Assembly (NCBI RefSeq): GCF_039655745.1
Contig: NZ_JBBYXI010000001.1
Span: 124,001 to 188,000 of the forward strand
Length of the DNA: 64,000 nucleotides
DNA from: Hohaiivirga grylli
GTDB lineage: Bacteria; Pseudomonadota; Alphaproteobacteria; Rhizobiales; Beijerinckiaceae
Reading direction: 5' to 3'
In this document: piece after piece, positions 7,617 through 16,413 of the stretch
Numbering within the stretch: the stretch's first letter is position 1
Layout of the letters: the number at the start of each line of letters is the position of its first letter
The notes under the pieces: generated by a model
The model's input: only the letters and a program-made list of their open reading frames with translations
Told to the model about the DNA's origin: nothing
Database searches by the model: none
Position numbers and translations under genes: made by a program

Positions 7617-8893
7617 ACAACAGGCTCCGCAGAGATAACGAGACAGGTGTTCTGACCACCAAACCCGAAGGAATTGGAGAGAACGCAAGTCACCTGAGCA
7701 TCCCGGGCCACATTCGGCACAACATCCAATGGAATTGTCGGATCAGGATTCTCATAGTTGATGGTTGGGGGAATACGACCGCTTAGAATTGTCAGCAGAG
7801 ATGTTGCAGCCTCTACTGCACCCGCTGCTGTCAACGTGTGGCCAATCATCGATTTATTGGAAGAAATTGGCACATTCTGCATGTGATCACCAAAGACCGT
7901 CATACAACCAAGGGCTTCCATCTTATCGTTTTCAGGAGTCGAGGTGCCATGAGCGTTGATATAATCAATCTGCTGTGGCGTTACACCAGCGTCCTGCAAA
8001 GCATCATTAATGGCCGCAATAATCGGCGTACCATCCGGGCTTGAGCGGGTACGGTGGAAACCATCACCCTTTTCACCACAACCAATGATGTAACCAAGAA
8101 TTTTGGCACCACGTGCCTTTGCCTTATCAGCATTCTCAAGCACAAGGGCAGCTGCGCCTTCACCCATGACAAAGCCATCACGATTTTTCGAGAAAGGTTT
8201 TGAAGCCTTTTCAGGATCATCATTCTGAGTTGAAAGAGCAGACAAAAGCGAGAAGCGAATAAGCGACTCAGGTGTGACAGAACCATCTGTACCGATGCAA
8301 AGGGCTGCATCCGTATCACCACGACGAATAGCTTCAACACCCAGCTGAATTGCCGTTGCCCCTGAAGAGCAAGCTGTCGACAGGGAGATAGGTGAGCCTT
8401 TTGTGCCGTATTTTTCAGCGATATTGTCAGCAACAGTCCCGAAGATAAACAGCTCGTGCCAGGATTTGAACTGACCGGTTGCAGCACCCTTCAGTAGATC
8501 TGTGTATGTAATATCACCTGTCTGCCCGGAAGCTTTAGCCAGCGCCTCACGCTGTGGCCATTCCATTTCGACAGGCGGGACAGCCATAAACAAGGCACCC
8601 GGGAAATCACCCTTGCTGCCAATACCTGACTGCGAAACAGCTTCTTCAGCAGCCATGTCTGCCAATTGTTCTGAGATAACAGGAGCACAGGATGGTGTCG
8701 GTCTCAGATAATCAACCGTACCGGCAATTGTGGTGCGCAGACCATCAATCGGGAAACGGGTAATGCGGTGAATACCGGAACGGCCCGATGTGAGCGCTGC
8801 CCAGTTATCATCCTTGCCCTGACCAAGGGCTGTCACCATTCCAATACCGGTAACGGCAACAAGAGTACGGCCATGCTTATCAGTATTTGCCAT
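7613..8893 (-). CDS. Beta-ketoacyl-ACP synthase, catalytic (FabF1XL)
   Basis: KAS II type condensing enzyme of 426 residues. The complete active site is visible: Cys175 in LSTACSSGAT, His315 in INAHGTSTP, Lys347 and His352 in SNKSMIGHT. It extends acyl chains on AcpXL with malonyl units during synthesis of the very-long-chain fatty acid. Start ATG 8893 follows a GGAGGCGGCAC ribosome site. It lies 12 bases after the related fabF2 gene and overlaps fabG by 4 bases, so the three are translationally coupled. The tight coupling with a catalytically defective paralog suggests a heterodimer. Confidence 0.93.
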   Translation of the reverse strand: MANTDKHGRTLVAVTGIGMVTALGQGKDDNWAALTSGRSGIHRITRFPIDGLRTTIAGTVDYLRPTPSCAPVISEQLADMAAEEAVSQSGIGSKGDFPGALFMAVPPVEMEWPQREALAKASGQTGDITYTDLLKGAATGQFKSWHELFIFGTVADNIAEKYGTKGSPISLSTACSSGATAIQLGVEAIRRGDTDAALCIGTDGSVTPESLIRFSLLSALSTQNDDPEKASKPFSKNRDGFVMGEGAAALVLENADKAKARGAKILGYIIGCGEKGDGFHRTRSSPDGTPIIAAINDALQDAGVTPQQIDYINAHGTSTPENDKMEALGCMTVFGDHMQNVPISSNKSMIGHTLTAAGAVEAATSLLTILSGRIPPTINYENPDPTIPLDVVPNVARDAQVTCVLSNSFGFGGQNTCLVISAEPVV

Positions 8894-8905
8894 TGTGCCG
8901 CCTCC

Positions 8906-10033
8906 TTAAGCTTTCACAAGACGCAGAGCGCCTTCACCACGGCGATGACCAACCATAGTCACAACCGCTTCATTGATATCACCCTTGTGAATCTGGGCAG
9001 CGCCGAGAACTGCCCCCATCGTTGTCTGGGCTTCAATTGTATGGCCAACAAGATCACCAAGAGCATGGATTTTACCATTGCTGGCCAGACCTGAGAGAGC
9101 TTTCTGCTCTTCAGCTGTAATACCTGCAACGCCTGTTGCACCCGAGAAAACTGTTGCAGAAGCTGTGGCGCCAACATCATTCCAAGCTTTGGTCAAAGCT
9201 TTTTTAACGCTACCACTCGTACGAACAGAACGATCACTGGAAACAGCTTCAAGCTTTGCCATAATGGTTGCGCCGCGTTTTTCAGCGTGCTCGCGCGATT
9301 CAAGCATGATGAATGCGCCACCGCTACCAAGAACAAAACCACCGCCCTCAGCGTCACGTTCCCAGACAGAACGGAAAGGCTTCTTCCAGAGGTATCCGCC
9401 CATTTCATGGATTAACAAAGCATCGGGGCGTTCAGCATTATAAGAACCACCAACCAGAATGCTGTCAGTCTGTCCGGCACGGATGCGGCCATGAGCAATG
9501 CGGATAGCATCGATACCACAGGCTTCTTCACCCATGAATGTGCGGGAAGCACCTGTCACACCATGAACGATCGAGATATTGCCGGCCAGAAGGTTTGACA
9601 GCTGAGCCAGAAAGAGTGTTGGGCGAATGTCATTCATCAGACGTTCGTTGAGATAGGCACCCGGATTTGCGGCATCACGCATGCCTGTCAGAATCTGGCC
9701 ATCAACGGCATAATCACGCTCACCACCACCGGCAGCAACGATCAGATGCATATTATGCTTGAGTTCGACATCTTCTTTGACCCCAGCGGAATCAAGAGCC
9801 AGACCAGCAGCATAGACACCCAGTCTCTGCCATGGTTCCATCTGTCGCTGATCAGATTTTTTCGGAATCTGTTTGTCATACTCCACTGCCCCAACCGGGT
9901 GAATCCAGTAAGACGGGAACATGTCGCCATCAGTCTTCGGCTGCGCCTTGGACACCAAAGCCTCAAGGTGCGCTTCGATGCTCTCGCCAGCGCAGGACAC
10001 GATTCCAACGCCGGTTACAACTACATCATGCAT
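8906..10033 (-). CDS. Degenerate beta-ketoacyl-ACP synthase (FabF2XL)
   Basis: Condensing-enzyme fold of 375 residues, counted from ATG 10033, which has GGAG 6 bases upstream (ATG 10039 and TTG 10045 are also in frame). An ungapped 47-residue alignment by eye to E. coli FabF around the nucleophile puts Glu170 where the catalytic Cys belongs (GEEACGIDAI); a cysteine two residues later does not align. The NAHGT histidine segment is replaced by FSGATGV, and the KS lysine is lost, while a GH of the second histidine motif remains (GDLVGHT). It should not condense acyl groups alone. It resembles the chain-length factors of type II polyketide synthases and probably pairs with FabF1XL. Confidence 0.88.
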   Translation of the reverse strand: MHDVVVTGVGIVSCAGESIEAHLEALVSKAQPKTDGDMFPSYWIHPVGAVEYDKQIPKKSDQRQMEPWQRLGVYAAGLALDSAGVKEDVELKHNMHLIVAAGGGERDYAVDGQILTGMRDAANPGAYLNERLMNDIRPTLFLAQLSNLLAGNISIVHGVTGASRTFMGEEACGIDAIRIAHGRIRAGQTDSILVGGSYNAERPDALLIHEMGGYLWKKPFRSVWERDAEGGGFVLGSGGAFIMLESREHAEKRGATIMAKLEAVSSDRSVRTSGSVKKALTKAWNDVGATASATVFSGATGVAGITAEEQKALSGLASNGKIHALGDLVGHTIEAQTTMGAVLGAAQIHKGDINEAVVTMVGHRRGEGALRLVKA

Positions 10034-10093
10034 TGCCATCTCCAACTCAAGCGGCTGCCATCCGCCTTTGCTTCATATACCTTTTAAAAGAGA

Positions 10094-10549
10094 TCAGTCT
10101 TTCAGAAGGCCAATTTTGCGAACACGTTCCTTAATCAGGGCATCCATACCTTCCGGGAAAGGCATGATCCGAAAACGCAGTTCTGCATCACAAATTGCTT
10201 TGCCTTCAGCAGAAATCTTGGCTTTGGTTACGGCGTAACCCGAACCTTCATGCTCAAAGCTAGCTGTTACTGTTAACTCGGTTTTAGGGCCGACAAAGGT
10301 GCGGAAACGCGCCTTATCAACGGCCATCAGGAAAGGCATATGGGTATAATCCATCATGCCAAGGATAAGATATCCGGAAGCCTGAGCCATTGTCTCTGTC
10401 AGCAAAACTCCTGGAACCAGTGGATGCCCGGGAAAATGCCCTTCAAAAACAGGGCTTTCATCCGGAACAATGGCCCGCGTCTCAATAGTTTTTGCTTCCT
10501 TGTCGAAATCGATCACCTGATCGATCATCTCGAAATATTCGAGCCGCAT
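10094..10549 (-). CDS. 3-hydroxyacyl-ACP dehydratase (FabZ-like)
   Basis: Hot-dog fold dehydratase of 151 residues. The catalytic histidine is in FEGHFPGHPLVPGV and the acidic partner in LLTETMAQ, the hallmark of FabZ. In this operon it removes water from 3-hydroxyacyl-AcpXL in the VLCFA elongation cycle and corresponds to fabZXL of rhizobia. The start ATG 10549 has AGGTGA 5-6 bases upstream. It lies 60 bases before fabF2 and 188 bases after acpXL, and that longer gap contains a strong hairpin. Housekeeping FabZ is expected elsewhere in the genome. Confidence 0.92.
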   Translation of the reverse strand: MRLEYFEMIDQVIDFDKEAKTIETRAIVPDESPVFEGHFPGHPLVPGVLLTETMAQASGYLILGMMDYTHMPFLMAVDKARFRTFVGPKTELTVTASFEHEGSGYAVTKAKISAEGKAICDAELRFRIMPFPEGMDALIKERVRKIGLLKD

Positions 10550-10621
10550 AATTCACCTGACTAGTGTGAGGTCTGCCGACATAAACGAAGCAGACTTAAA
10601 AATGAACCGTTTAAACGAATA

Positions 10622-10653
10622 ACGGGGTTGCTGCTTATAAGCAACAACCCCGT
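10622..10653 (-). terminator. Attenuator-like hairpin after acpXL
   Basis: ACGGGGTTG (10622-10630) pairs with CAACCCCGT (10645-10653), with further pairing inside the loop. On the minus strand it is followed by TTATTCGTTT rather than a full U-tract. It lies between acpXL and fabZ and could let the carrier protein be made in excess over the enzymes. Confidence 0.55.
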
Positions 10654-10737
10654 CATTTCACAAGACCCTACCTTCAAGTGTTTCCATGCCGCCAACAGTC
10701 GCGGGGCGAAACCTAAGAAAGGTAAAAGCTTTTAAAC

Positions 10738-11019
10738 TCAAGCGTTCTTTTCAGCAACAAGTGCATCAATACGAGCGCACAGGTTCTTCAGAACGAAATA
10801 TTCTTCAGCCTGAACCTTGCCTTCGTTCACTTCCTGCGTCCACTGCTCCAGCGGCAACTTGATGCCGAAAGCCTTGTCGATAGCGAAAGCGATATCGAGG
10901 AATGCAAGAGAATCAATACCAAGATCATCAATAGCGTGGCTATCAGCTGTAATCTTTTCGCGCGGAATATCAGCTGTTTCAGCAATGATTCCTGCAACGG
11001 TTTCGAAAGTGGAAGACAT
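10738..11019 (-). CDS. acpXL: Acyl carrier protein AcpXL
   Basis: Dedicated acyl carrier protein of 93 residues for the very-long-chain fatty acid of lipid A. The phosphopantetheine attachment site is Ser37 in DDLGIDSLAFLD. It is longer than the housekeeping AcpP (about 78) and carries the insert IKLPLEQWTQEVNEGK between helices two and three, as in rhizobial AcpXL. It is acidic like other carriers. It is the first gene of the operon and is followed by a hairpin, so it may be the most highly expressed member. The product is expected in the cytoplasm, interacting with all following enzymes and with LpxXL. Confidence 0.95.
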   Translation of the reverse strand: MSSTFETVAGIIAETADIPREKITADSHAIDDLGIDSLAFLDIAFAIDKAFGIKLPLEQWTQEVNEGKVQAEEYFVLKNLCARIDALVAEKNA

Positions 11020-11061
11020 TTTTGTCTCTTTCCTAGTCTATCTATTTATTATGGCTTTCTC

Positions 11062-11090
11062 TTAACGGCAGTCTTTGTACAATCCGTTAA
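11062..11090 (-). promoter_or_regulatory. Inverted repeat upstream of acpXL
   Basis: TTAACGG (11062-11068) and CCGTTAA (11084-11090) form a perfect 7-bp inverted repeat around 15 bases, 43-71 bases upstream of the acpXL start. The separation of about two turns fits an operator; a leader hairpin is also possible. Confidence 0.35.
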
Positions 11091-11244
11091 CGCGACCATA
11101 ATTATGTGAACCTTATGTCACAGGCATTACATTAAGCTGTGAACTATCGCAAGCCCAGCATCAGAATTGACGGCAAATCTAGACCAACTTATCCCATAAA
11201 CATACCAGCTCATATCATTCGCCTGTATCAACTGATCGTGCGAA

Positions 11245-11277
11245 TATAAAAAACCCGGAAGCGATGCTCCCGGGTTT
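11245..11277 (-). terminator. Terminator of acnA
   Basis: On the minus strand AAACCCGG and CCGGGTTT (11251-11258 with 11270-11277) form a hairpin with additional AGC/GCT pairing, followed by TTTTTTATATT. It lies 24 bases after the acnA stop and is a textbook intrinsic terminator. Confidence 0.9.
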
Positions 11278-11300
11278 CATAATCAGATTACCCTTTAAAA

Positions 11301-14003
11301 TCAGGCAGCGGCCAGCTGGCGCAGAACGTACTGGAGAATACCGCCGTTACGGAAGTATTCCAGTTCATCAAGCGTATCGATACGGCAAAGCAGCTCGACA
11401 TTCTTGACGGAACCATCAGCAAATTTGACTTCAGCAGTCATGATCTGACGCGGCTTGATATCGCCGGAAAGACCACGGATCGTTACAGTCTCATTGCCTT
11501 TAACACCGAGACTCTGCCAGCTTTCGCCATTCTGGAAGACCAGAGGCAGAATACCCATACCAATCAGGTTGGAACGGTGAATACGTTCAAAGCTTTCGGC
11601 AACAACAGCACGAACACCGAGAAGATTTGGTCCCTTAGCAGCCCAGTCACGGGATGAGCCGGAGCCGTATTCCTTACCAGCCATAACAACCAGCGGAACC
11701 TTTTCCTGCTTGTACTTTGCAGCAGCATCAAAGATGAACATCTGCTCACCCGATGGCTGATGGAGGGTATAGCCACCTTCAACCACATTGCCGTCCGCAT
11801 CTTTCACCATCTGGTTCTTGATACGGATGTTAGCGAATGTACCGCGTTCCATGACTTCATGGTTACCACGACGTGTGCCGTACTGATTGAAGTCAGCAAC
11901 AGCGACCTGACGGTCCATAAGGTACTTACCGGCCGGAGAATTGGCGCGGATGTTACCGGCAGGAGAGATATGGTCGGTTGTGATGGAATCGAGGAACAGG
12001 CCGAGAATACGTGCATTGACGATATCCTCAACAGGCTTCGGCTCCTTGGTCATGCCTTCAAAGTATGGCGGATGCTGAACATAGGTTGAACCCATATCCC
12101 AGGCGTAGGTCTGGCTTGGATTAACTTCAACCTTCTGCCAGTGCTCGTCACCGGCAAAGACGTCAGCATAACGGCTTTCAAACAGTTCATTCGTCACATT
12201 CTTCTGAACGAATTCCTGAATTTCAGCAGTCGTTGGCCAGATATCCTTGAGATAAACCGGCTTACCATCACTGCCTGTACCCAGCGGATCCTTCGTCAGA
12301 TCGACATTCAGAGAACCAGCCAGTGCGTAAGCAACAACCAATGGCGGAGAAGCCAGATAGTTGGCACGAACATCAGGATTGACGCGACCTTCGAAGTTAC
12401 GGTTACCGGATAGTACCGATACAGCGATCAGGTCGTTCTCATTGATGGTCTTGGAAATGATTTCCGGCAGTGGGCCAGAGTTACCAATACAGGTCGTGCA
12501 ACCAAAGCCAACCAGATTGAAGCCAAGCGCATCAAGATCACCCTTCAAGCCGGCTTTCTTGTAATACTCTTCAACAACCTGAGACCCAGGGGCCAGCGAT
12601 GTCTTGACCCAAGGCTTGCTCTTGAGTCCCTTGGCAACTGCGTTGCGGGCCAGAAGACCAGCACCAAGCATAACACTTGGGTTAGATGTATTGGTACAGG
12701 ATGTGATCGCGGCAATCACAACGTCGCCGTGACCAAGATCATAATCTGTACCTTCAACCTTTACGCGCTTGCCGATCTCTGCAGCCTTCTTGAACTCCTT
12801 GTCCATAACCTCAGCAAATTCCTTTGCTGCTGTTTCAAGAAGAACCTTATCCTGCGGACGCTTTGGACCGGAGAGAGATGGTTCAACATCGGCAAGATTG
12901 AGTTCAAGCGTATCCGTGAAGACCGGATCAGCTGTGTTTTCATCACGCCACATACCCTGAGCCTTGGCATAAGCCTCAACCAGAGCAATACGTTCAGCAG
13001 AACGACCGGATGTACGCATATAATCAATTGTACGCTTATCGATCGGGAACAGACCACAGGTTGCACCGTATTCAGGCGCCATATTGGCGATGGTTGCACG
13101 GTCAGCAACAGTCATATCATTGAGGCCAGGGCCAAAGAATTCAACGAACTTACCAACAACACCCTTTTTACGAAGCATCTGGGTTACTGTCAGCACGAGA
13201 TCGGTTGCCGTGATGCCTTCCTTAAGCTTACCAACAAGCTTGAAGCCAATAACTTCCGGAATAAGCATGGAAATCGGCTGACCAAGCATAACAGCCTCAG
13301 CCTCAATACCACCAACACCCCAGCCAAGAACGCCAAGGCCATTGACCATCGTGGTGTGGGAATCGGTACCAACCAGTGTATCCGGATAGGCAATCTCGTT
13401 GCCATTTTCCTGCTTTGTCCAGACAGTCTGGGCAAGATACTCAAGGTTAACCTGATGGCAGATACCTGTTCCGGGAGGAACCACGGAAAAGTTTTTGAAT
13501 GCGCTCTGGCCCCATTTCAGGAAGCGGTAACGCTCACCATTGCGCTTATATTCGAGCTCAACGTTATCTGCAAAAGCGTTTGGTGTACCAAACTCATCAA
13601 CGATAACCGAGTGGTCGATCACCAGATCAACTGGTACCAATGGATTAATCTTTTCAGGGTTACCACCCAGAGCCTTCATGGCATCACGCATGGCAGCAAG
13701 GTCAACAACAGCTGGAACGCCGGTGAAGTCCTGCATCAGGACGCGGGCTGGACGATAGGCAATTTCCTTTTCCAGCTTGCCACGGTTATCAAGCCAGCCA
13801 ACAATCGCAGCCACATCTTCTTTCATGACTGTACGATTATCCTCGAAACGCAAAAGGTTTTCGAGAAGGATCTTCATTGAGAAAGGCAGGTTTGATGCTC
13901 CCTTAAGACCGTTCTTTTCGGCCTCAACGAGGGAGTAATAAGTATAGGTCTTGGACCCAACGGTGAGCTTCTGCTCAGCTTTATAAGAGTTCTGCGACGA
14001 CAC
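11301..14003 (-). CDS. acnA: Aconitate hydratase A
   Basis: Cytoplasmic [4Fe-4S] enzyme of the citric acid cycle that interconverts citrate and isocitrate, 900 residues as usual for the AcnA/IRP type. Cluster ligands are the cysteine in AITSCTNTSNP and the pair in GFGCTTCIGNSG. The C-terminal swivel domain carries GKEYGSGSSRDWAAKG. Translation starts with GTG at 14003, supported by AGGAGAT about 6 bases upstream; no in-frame ATG gives a complete N-terminus. It is divergent from ccmA, as in related genomes, and ends in a strong terminator, so it is a single-gene transcript. Confidence 0.97.
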   Translation of the reverse strand: MSSQNSYKAEQKLTVGSKTYTYYSLVEAEKNGLKGASNLPFSMKILLENLLRFEDNRTVMKEDVAAIVGWLDNRGKLEKEIAYRPARVLMQDFTGVPAVVDLAAMRDAMKALGGNPEKINPLVPVDLVIDHSVIVDEFGTPNAFADNVELEYKRNGERYRFLKWGQSAFKNFSVVPPGTGICHQVNLEYLAQTVWTKQENGNEIAYPDTLVGTDSHTTMVNGLGVLGWGVGGIEAEAVMLGQPISMLIPEVIGFKLVGKLKEGITATDLVLTVTQMLRKKGVVGKFVEFFGPGLNDMTVADRATIANMAPEYGATCGLFPIDKRTIDYMRTSGRSAERIALVEAYAKAQGMWRDENTADPVFTDTLELNLADVEPSLSGPKRPQDKVLLETAAKEFAEVMDKEFKKAAEIGKRVKVEGTDYDLGHGDVVIAAITSCTNTSNPSVMLGAGLLARNAVAKGLKSKPWVKTSLAPGSQVVEEYYKKAGLKGDLDALGFNLVGFGCTTCIGNSGPLPEIISKTINENDLIAVSVLSGNRNFEGRVNPDVRANYLASPPLVVAYALAGSLNVDLTKDPLGTGSDGKPVYLKDIWPTTAEIQEFVQKNVTNELFESRYADVFAGDEHWQKVEVNPSQTYAWDMGSTYVQHPPYFEGMTKEPKPVEDIVNARILGLFLDSITTDHISPAGNIRANSPAGKYLMDRQVAVADFNQYGTRRGNHEVMERGTFANIRIKNQMVKDADGNVVEGGYTLHQPSGEQMFIFDAAAKYKQEKVPLVVMAGKEYGSGSSRDWAAKGPNLLGVRAVVAESFERIHRSNLIGMGILPLVFQNGESWQSLGVKGNETVTIRGLSGDIKPRQIMTAEVKFADGSVKNVELLCRIDTLDELEYFRNGGILQYVLRQLAAA

Positions 14004-14225
14004 GGGCCATCTCCTTCATAATTCGAGAATCCGCAGCCGAATGCGCTAAGTGCGCGCGCCGCCCCGGGAGCGCCCGGAAAGATGGACGTTAACAGAAAGT
14101 GGCTTTCGAGGGCCCCTATCCAAAAACGTACGGCGCAGCTAAAACCGCGTATAGATCATTTTATCCAAACCCGCTACATTAATAAGATTAGTTCTAAAGT
14201 ATTCCACTTCTATGGGGCACCAAGC

Positions 14226-14867
14226 TTGCAGCTTATCGTTGAAAATCTGAAATGCATTCGCGGTGGCAGACGCATTTTTGATAATGTTTCCTTTAAGTTA
14301 GAGGAAGGCCAGTCCCTTGTGGTGACAGGGCGGAATGGCGCCGGGAAATCTACGCTACTTGCCATTTTGTCAGGCCGTCTCAAGGCTTCAGGCGGTACAA
14401 TCCATCTCTCCGGGGTGCAAGATCGCACATTACCGGAGTGCCTGCATCTCATCGGCCATAAGGAAGCTCTGAAAGCTGTCATGACGGCTCGGGAGAATCT
14501 TGATTTCGCTGCTGAAATTCTTGGTAACCCCGCCCTTTCAACGCTTGAAGCGCTTGAGCATGTTGGCCTTGTACATGCGGCTGATATGCCGGTTGCCTAT
14601 CTATCAGCCGGGCAGAAGCGCCGTGTTGCGCTTGCCCGTCTTCTTGTAGCGCACAGGCCATTATGGCTTCTGGATGAGCCAACCTCAGCTCTTGATACGG
14701 CTTCTCAGAAAATTCTTTTCAACATGATGAACAAACATGTTGAAAAAGGTGGGATGATCATGGCCGCAACCCATCAGGAAATGCCCCTCGTGAATTTACG
14801 CGAATTACGAATTGAACGCCCGGCTCCTCAGGAAATTGACAGCGATATGATGGCTGGGGGCTTCTGA
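14226..14867 (+). CDS. ccmA: Heme exporter ATP-binding protein CcmA
   Basis: ATPase subunit of the CcmABCD complex of cytochrome c maturation (system I). It drives release of heme-loaded CcmE. Walker A is GRNGAGKSTLL, the signature is YLSAGQKRRVALARL and Walker B is LWLLDEPTSALD. I prefer the TTG start at 14226 (LQLIVENLKC), because GGGG lies 8 bases upstream and it gives 213 residues, the normal size. An in-frame opening back to 14082 would add 48 residues unlike the family. The gene shares one base with ccmB (TGATG). ccmE, ccmF and ccmH are not in the window. Confidence 0.9.
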   Translation: MQLIVENLKCIRGGRRIFDNVSFKLEEGQSLVVTGRNGAGKSTLLAILSGRLKASGGTIHLSGVQDRTLPECLHLIGHKEALKAVMTARENLDFAAEILGNPALSTLEALEHVGLVHAADMPVAYLSAGQKRRVALARLLVAHRPLWLLDEPTSALDTASQKILFNMMNKHVEKGGMIMAATHQEMPLVNLRELRIERPAPQEIDSDMMAGGF

Positions 14868-15535
14868 TGTTTCGCATTATACTTTCCCTGATCATCCGAG
14901 ATATGAAGCTGTCCGCCCGTATCGGTGGTTCTGGAGCCCTTGGCCTGATTTTCTTTCTGATGCTGGTGACATTAATTCCCTTCGCATTAGGACCTGATCT
15001 CAATCTGCTTTCAAAAATCGGTCCGGCCATTTTGTGGATTGCGGCCGTTCTTGCCACCCTTATCGGCTTTGATCGCCTGTTTCAGGCAGATGAAGAAGAC
15101 GGTTCTCTTGATCTAATGCGCTCATCTCCCGCCCCATTGGAAGCGGTAGTCTTTGCCAAGGCAATCGCTCACTGGCTTGGAACGGGTATTCCACTTGCCA
15201 TTGCGTCTCCCCTGTTTGGAATGTTGGTCGCATTAAGCCCGGAAGGTATGCTGGCGATGTCCGTCACCCTCTTAGTGGGAACACCTGCCCTTGCATTCAT
15301 TGGCACAATCGGTGCAGCTCTGACATGCTCGATCCGCCGTGGCGGACTGGTTCTGGCTATTCTGGTTCTGCCTTTGATGATTCCCACCCTGATATTTGGC
15401 GTGTCTGCAACCAATGCCGCTCTTGGTGGCACCATTGCTTTCATGACACCATTTCTGATTCTGGTGGCGCTATCATTAATTTTCATGGTGATCGGCACAA
15501 TCGGCGCCGCCGCCGCATTACGAATTTCTGACTAA
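14867..15535 (+). CDS. ccmB: Heme exporter membrane protein CcmB
   Basis: Membrane subunit of the CcmAB transporter, 222 residues with six predicted helices. The N-terminal RDMKLSARIGGSGALGLIFFLML and the LFQADEEDGSLDLMRSS loop are characteristic of CcmB. It works with CcmA and CcmC to move and attach heme to the chaperone CcmE at the periplasmic face. The start ATG overlaps the ccmA stop by one base, so synthesis is coupled. A 122-base gap and a small hairpin (GCTTCA/TGAAGC just after the stop) separate it from ccmC. Confidence 0.94.
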   Translation: MFRIILSLIIRDMKLSARIGGSGALGLIFFLMLVTLIPFALGPDLNLLSKIGPAILWIAAVLATLIGFDRLFQADEEDGSLDLMRSSPAPLEAVVFAKAIAHWLGTGIPLAIASPLFGMLVALSPEGMLAMSVTLLVGTPALAFIGTIGAALTCSIRRGGLVLAILVLPLMIPTLIFGVSATNAALGGTIAFMTPFLILVALSLIFMVIGTIGAAAALRISD

Positions 15536-15575
15536 GGCTTCAAACACTTGTGAAGCGTGATGCAGAACAAAGACT

Positions 15576-15603
15576 TTGACAGATTGTTCGTGTTTGCTAT
15601 GCG
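15576..15603 (+). promoter_or_regulatory. Possible internal promoter for ccmCDG
   Basis: A perfect TTGACA -35 (15576-15581) and a TATGCG -10 (15598-15603) are 16 bases apart in the ccmB-ccmC gap, about 55 bases before the preferred ccmC start. Confidence 0.4.
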
Positions 15604-15657
15604 ATCAGTAACTCGGGCAGATTGAAGTTTAAGCTTGCCAACGGTAGAATTGACAGC

Positions 15658-16413
15658 ATGATAAAATGGATAGCCTCTCAGGCCAACCCTTCTCAGTTTC
15701 TCAAGACAACGGGCATACTGCTGCCGTATCTGGCTGTGCTGTCTGCTGTTGTAACCTTGGGCGGTTTAAGCTGGGCATGGTTCGGTGCGCCACCTGACTA
15801 CCAGCAGGGCGAGACAATCAAGATCATGTTTTTGCACGTGCCATCCTCATGGTTATGCATGTTCTTCTATATGATCATGACTTTCTCAGCACTTGGTACA
15901 TTAGTCTGGCGTCATCCTCTTGCTGATGTCTCGCAAAAAGCTGCGGCTCCAATTGGTGCCTCATTCACTGTTATCTCGCTTGTCACCGGCTCCCTGTGGG
16001 GCCGCCCGATGTGGGGCACCTACTGGCAGTGGGATGGCCGGATGACATCTGTCCTGATCCTGTTTCTGATTTATTGCGGCATTCTCGCCCTGTGGCGCGC
16101 CATTGAAGACCCAAACCGGGCAGCACGTGCGGTCTCTGTCCTGACACTGATTGGCGTACCGAATATCGTTATCATCAAGTTCTCGGTAGAGTGGTGGAAT
16201 ACCCTACATCAGGGTTCCTCGGTCTTCCGGATGGATGGGCCAACCATGCATTCCAGTATGCTTTACCCATTACTGGTTTGCGCGATTGGCTTTACCTTGC
16301 TGGGCGTGACATTGCATATTGCAGGCATGCGTGCAGAAATCCTGCGTCGCAAAGTACGCACCCTGACCATTCTTGAAGCTGAGCGTCTTGACGCCGCCGG
16401 AGCAACATCATGA
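15658..16413 (+). CDS. ccmC: Heme handling protein CcmC
   Basis: Polytopic membrane protein with six helices that binds heme and transfers it to CcmE. The periplasmic tryptophan-rich WWD domain is visible as WGRPMWGTYWQWDGRMTS, flanked by the two conserved histidines in HVPSSW and in WWNTLHQGSS. I chose ATG 15658 (MIKWIASQANPSQFL, 251 residues) because the family begins there; a TTG at 15622 would add 12 residues and neither site has a strong ribosome site. The stop overlaps ccmD in an ATGA junction. Confidence 0.93.
   Translation: MIKWIASQANPSQFLKTTGILLPYLAVLSAVVTLGGLSWAWFGAPPDYQQGETIKIMFLHVPSSWLCMFFYMIMTFSALGTLVWRHPLADVSQKAAAPIGASFTVISLVTGSLWGRPMWGTYWQWDGRMTSVLILFLIYCGILALWRAIEDPNRAARAVSVLTLIGVPNIVIIKFSVEWWNTLHQGSSVFRMDGPTMHSSMLYPLLVCAIGFTLLGVTLHIAGMRAEILRRKVRTLTILEAERLDAAGATS

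Noticed and set aside
12729..13880. Long open frame (383 codons) on the plus strand
   Set aside because: It is fully antisense to acnA, whose motifs are complete. The encoded peptide is low in typical protein features and reflects codon bias of acnA.
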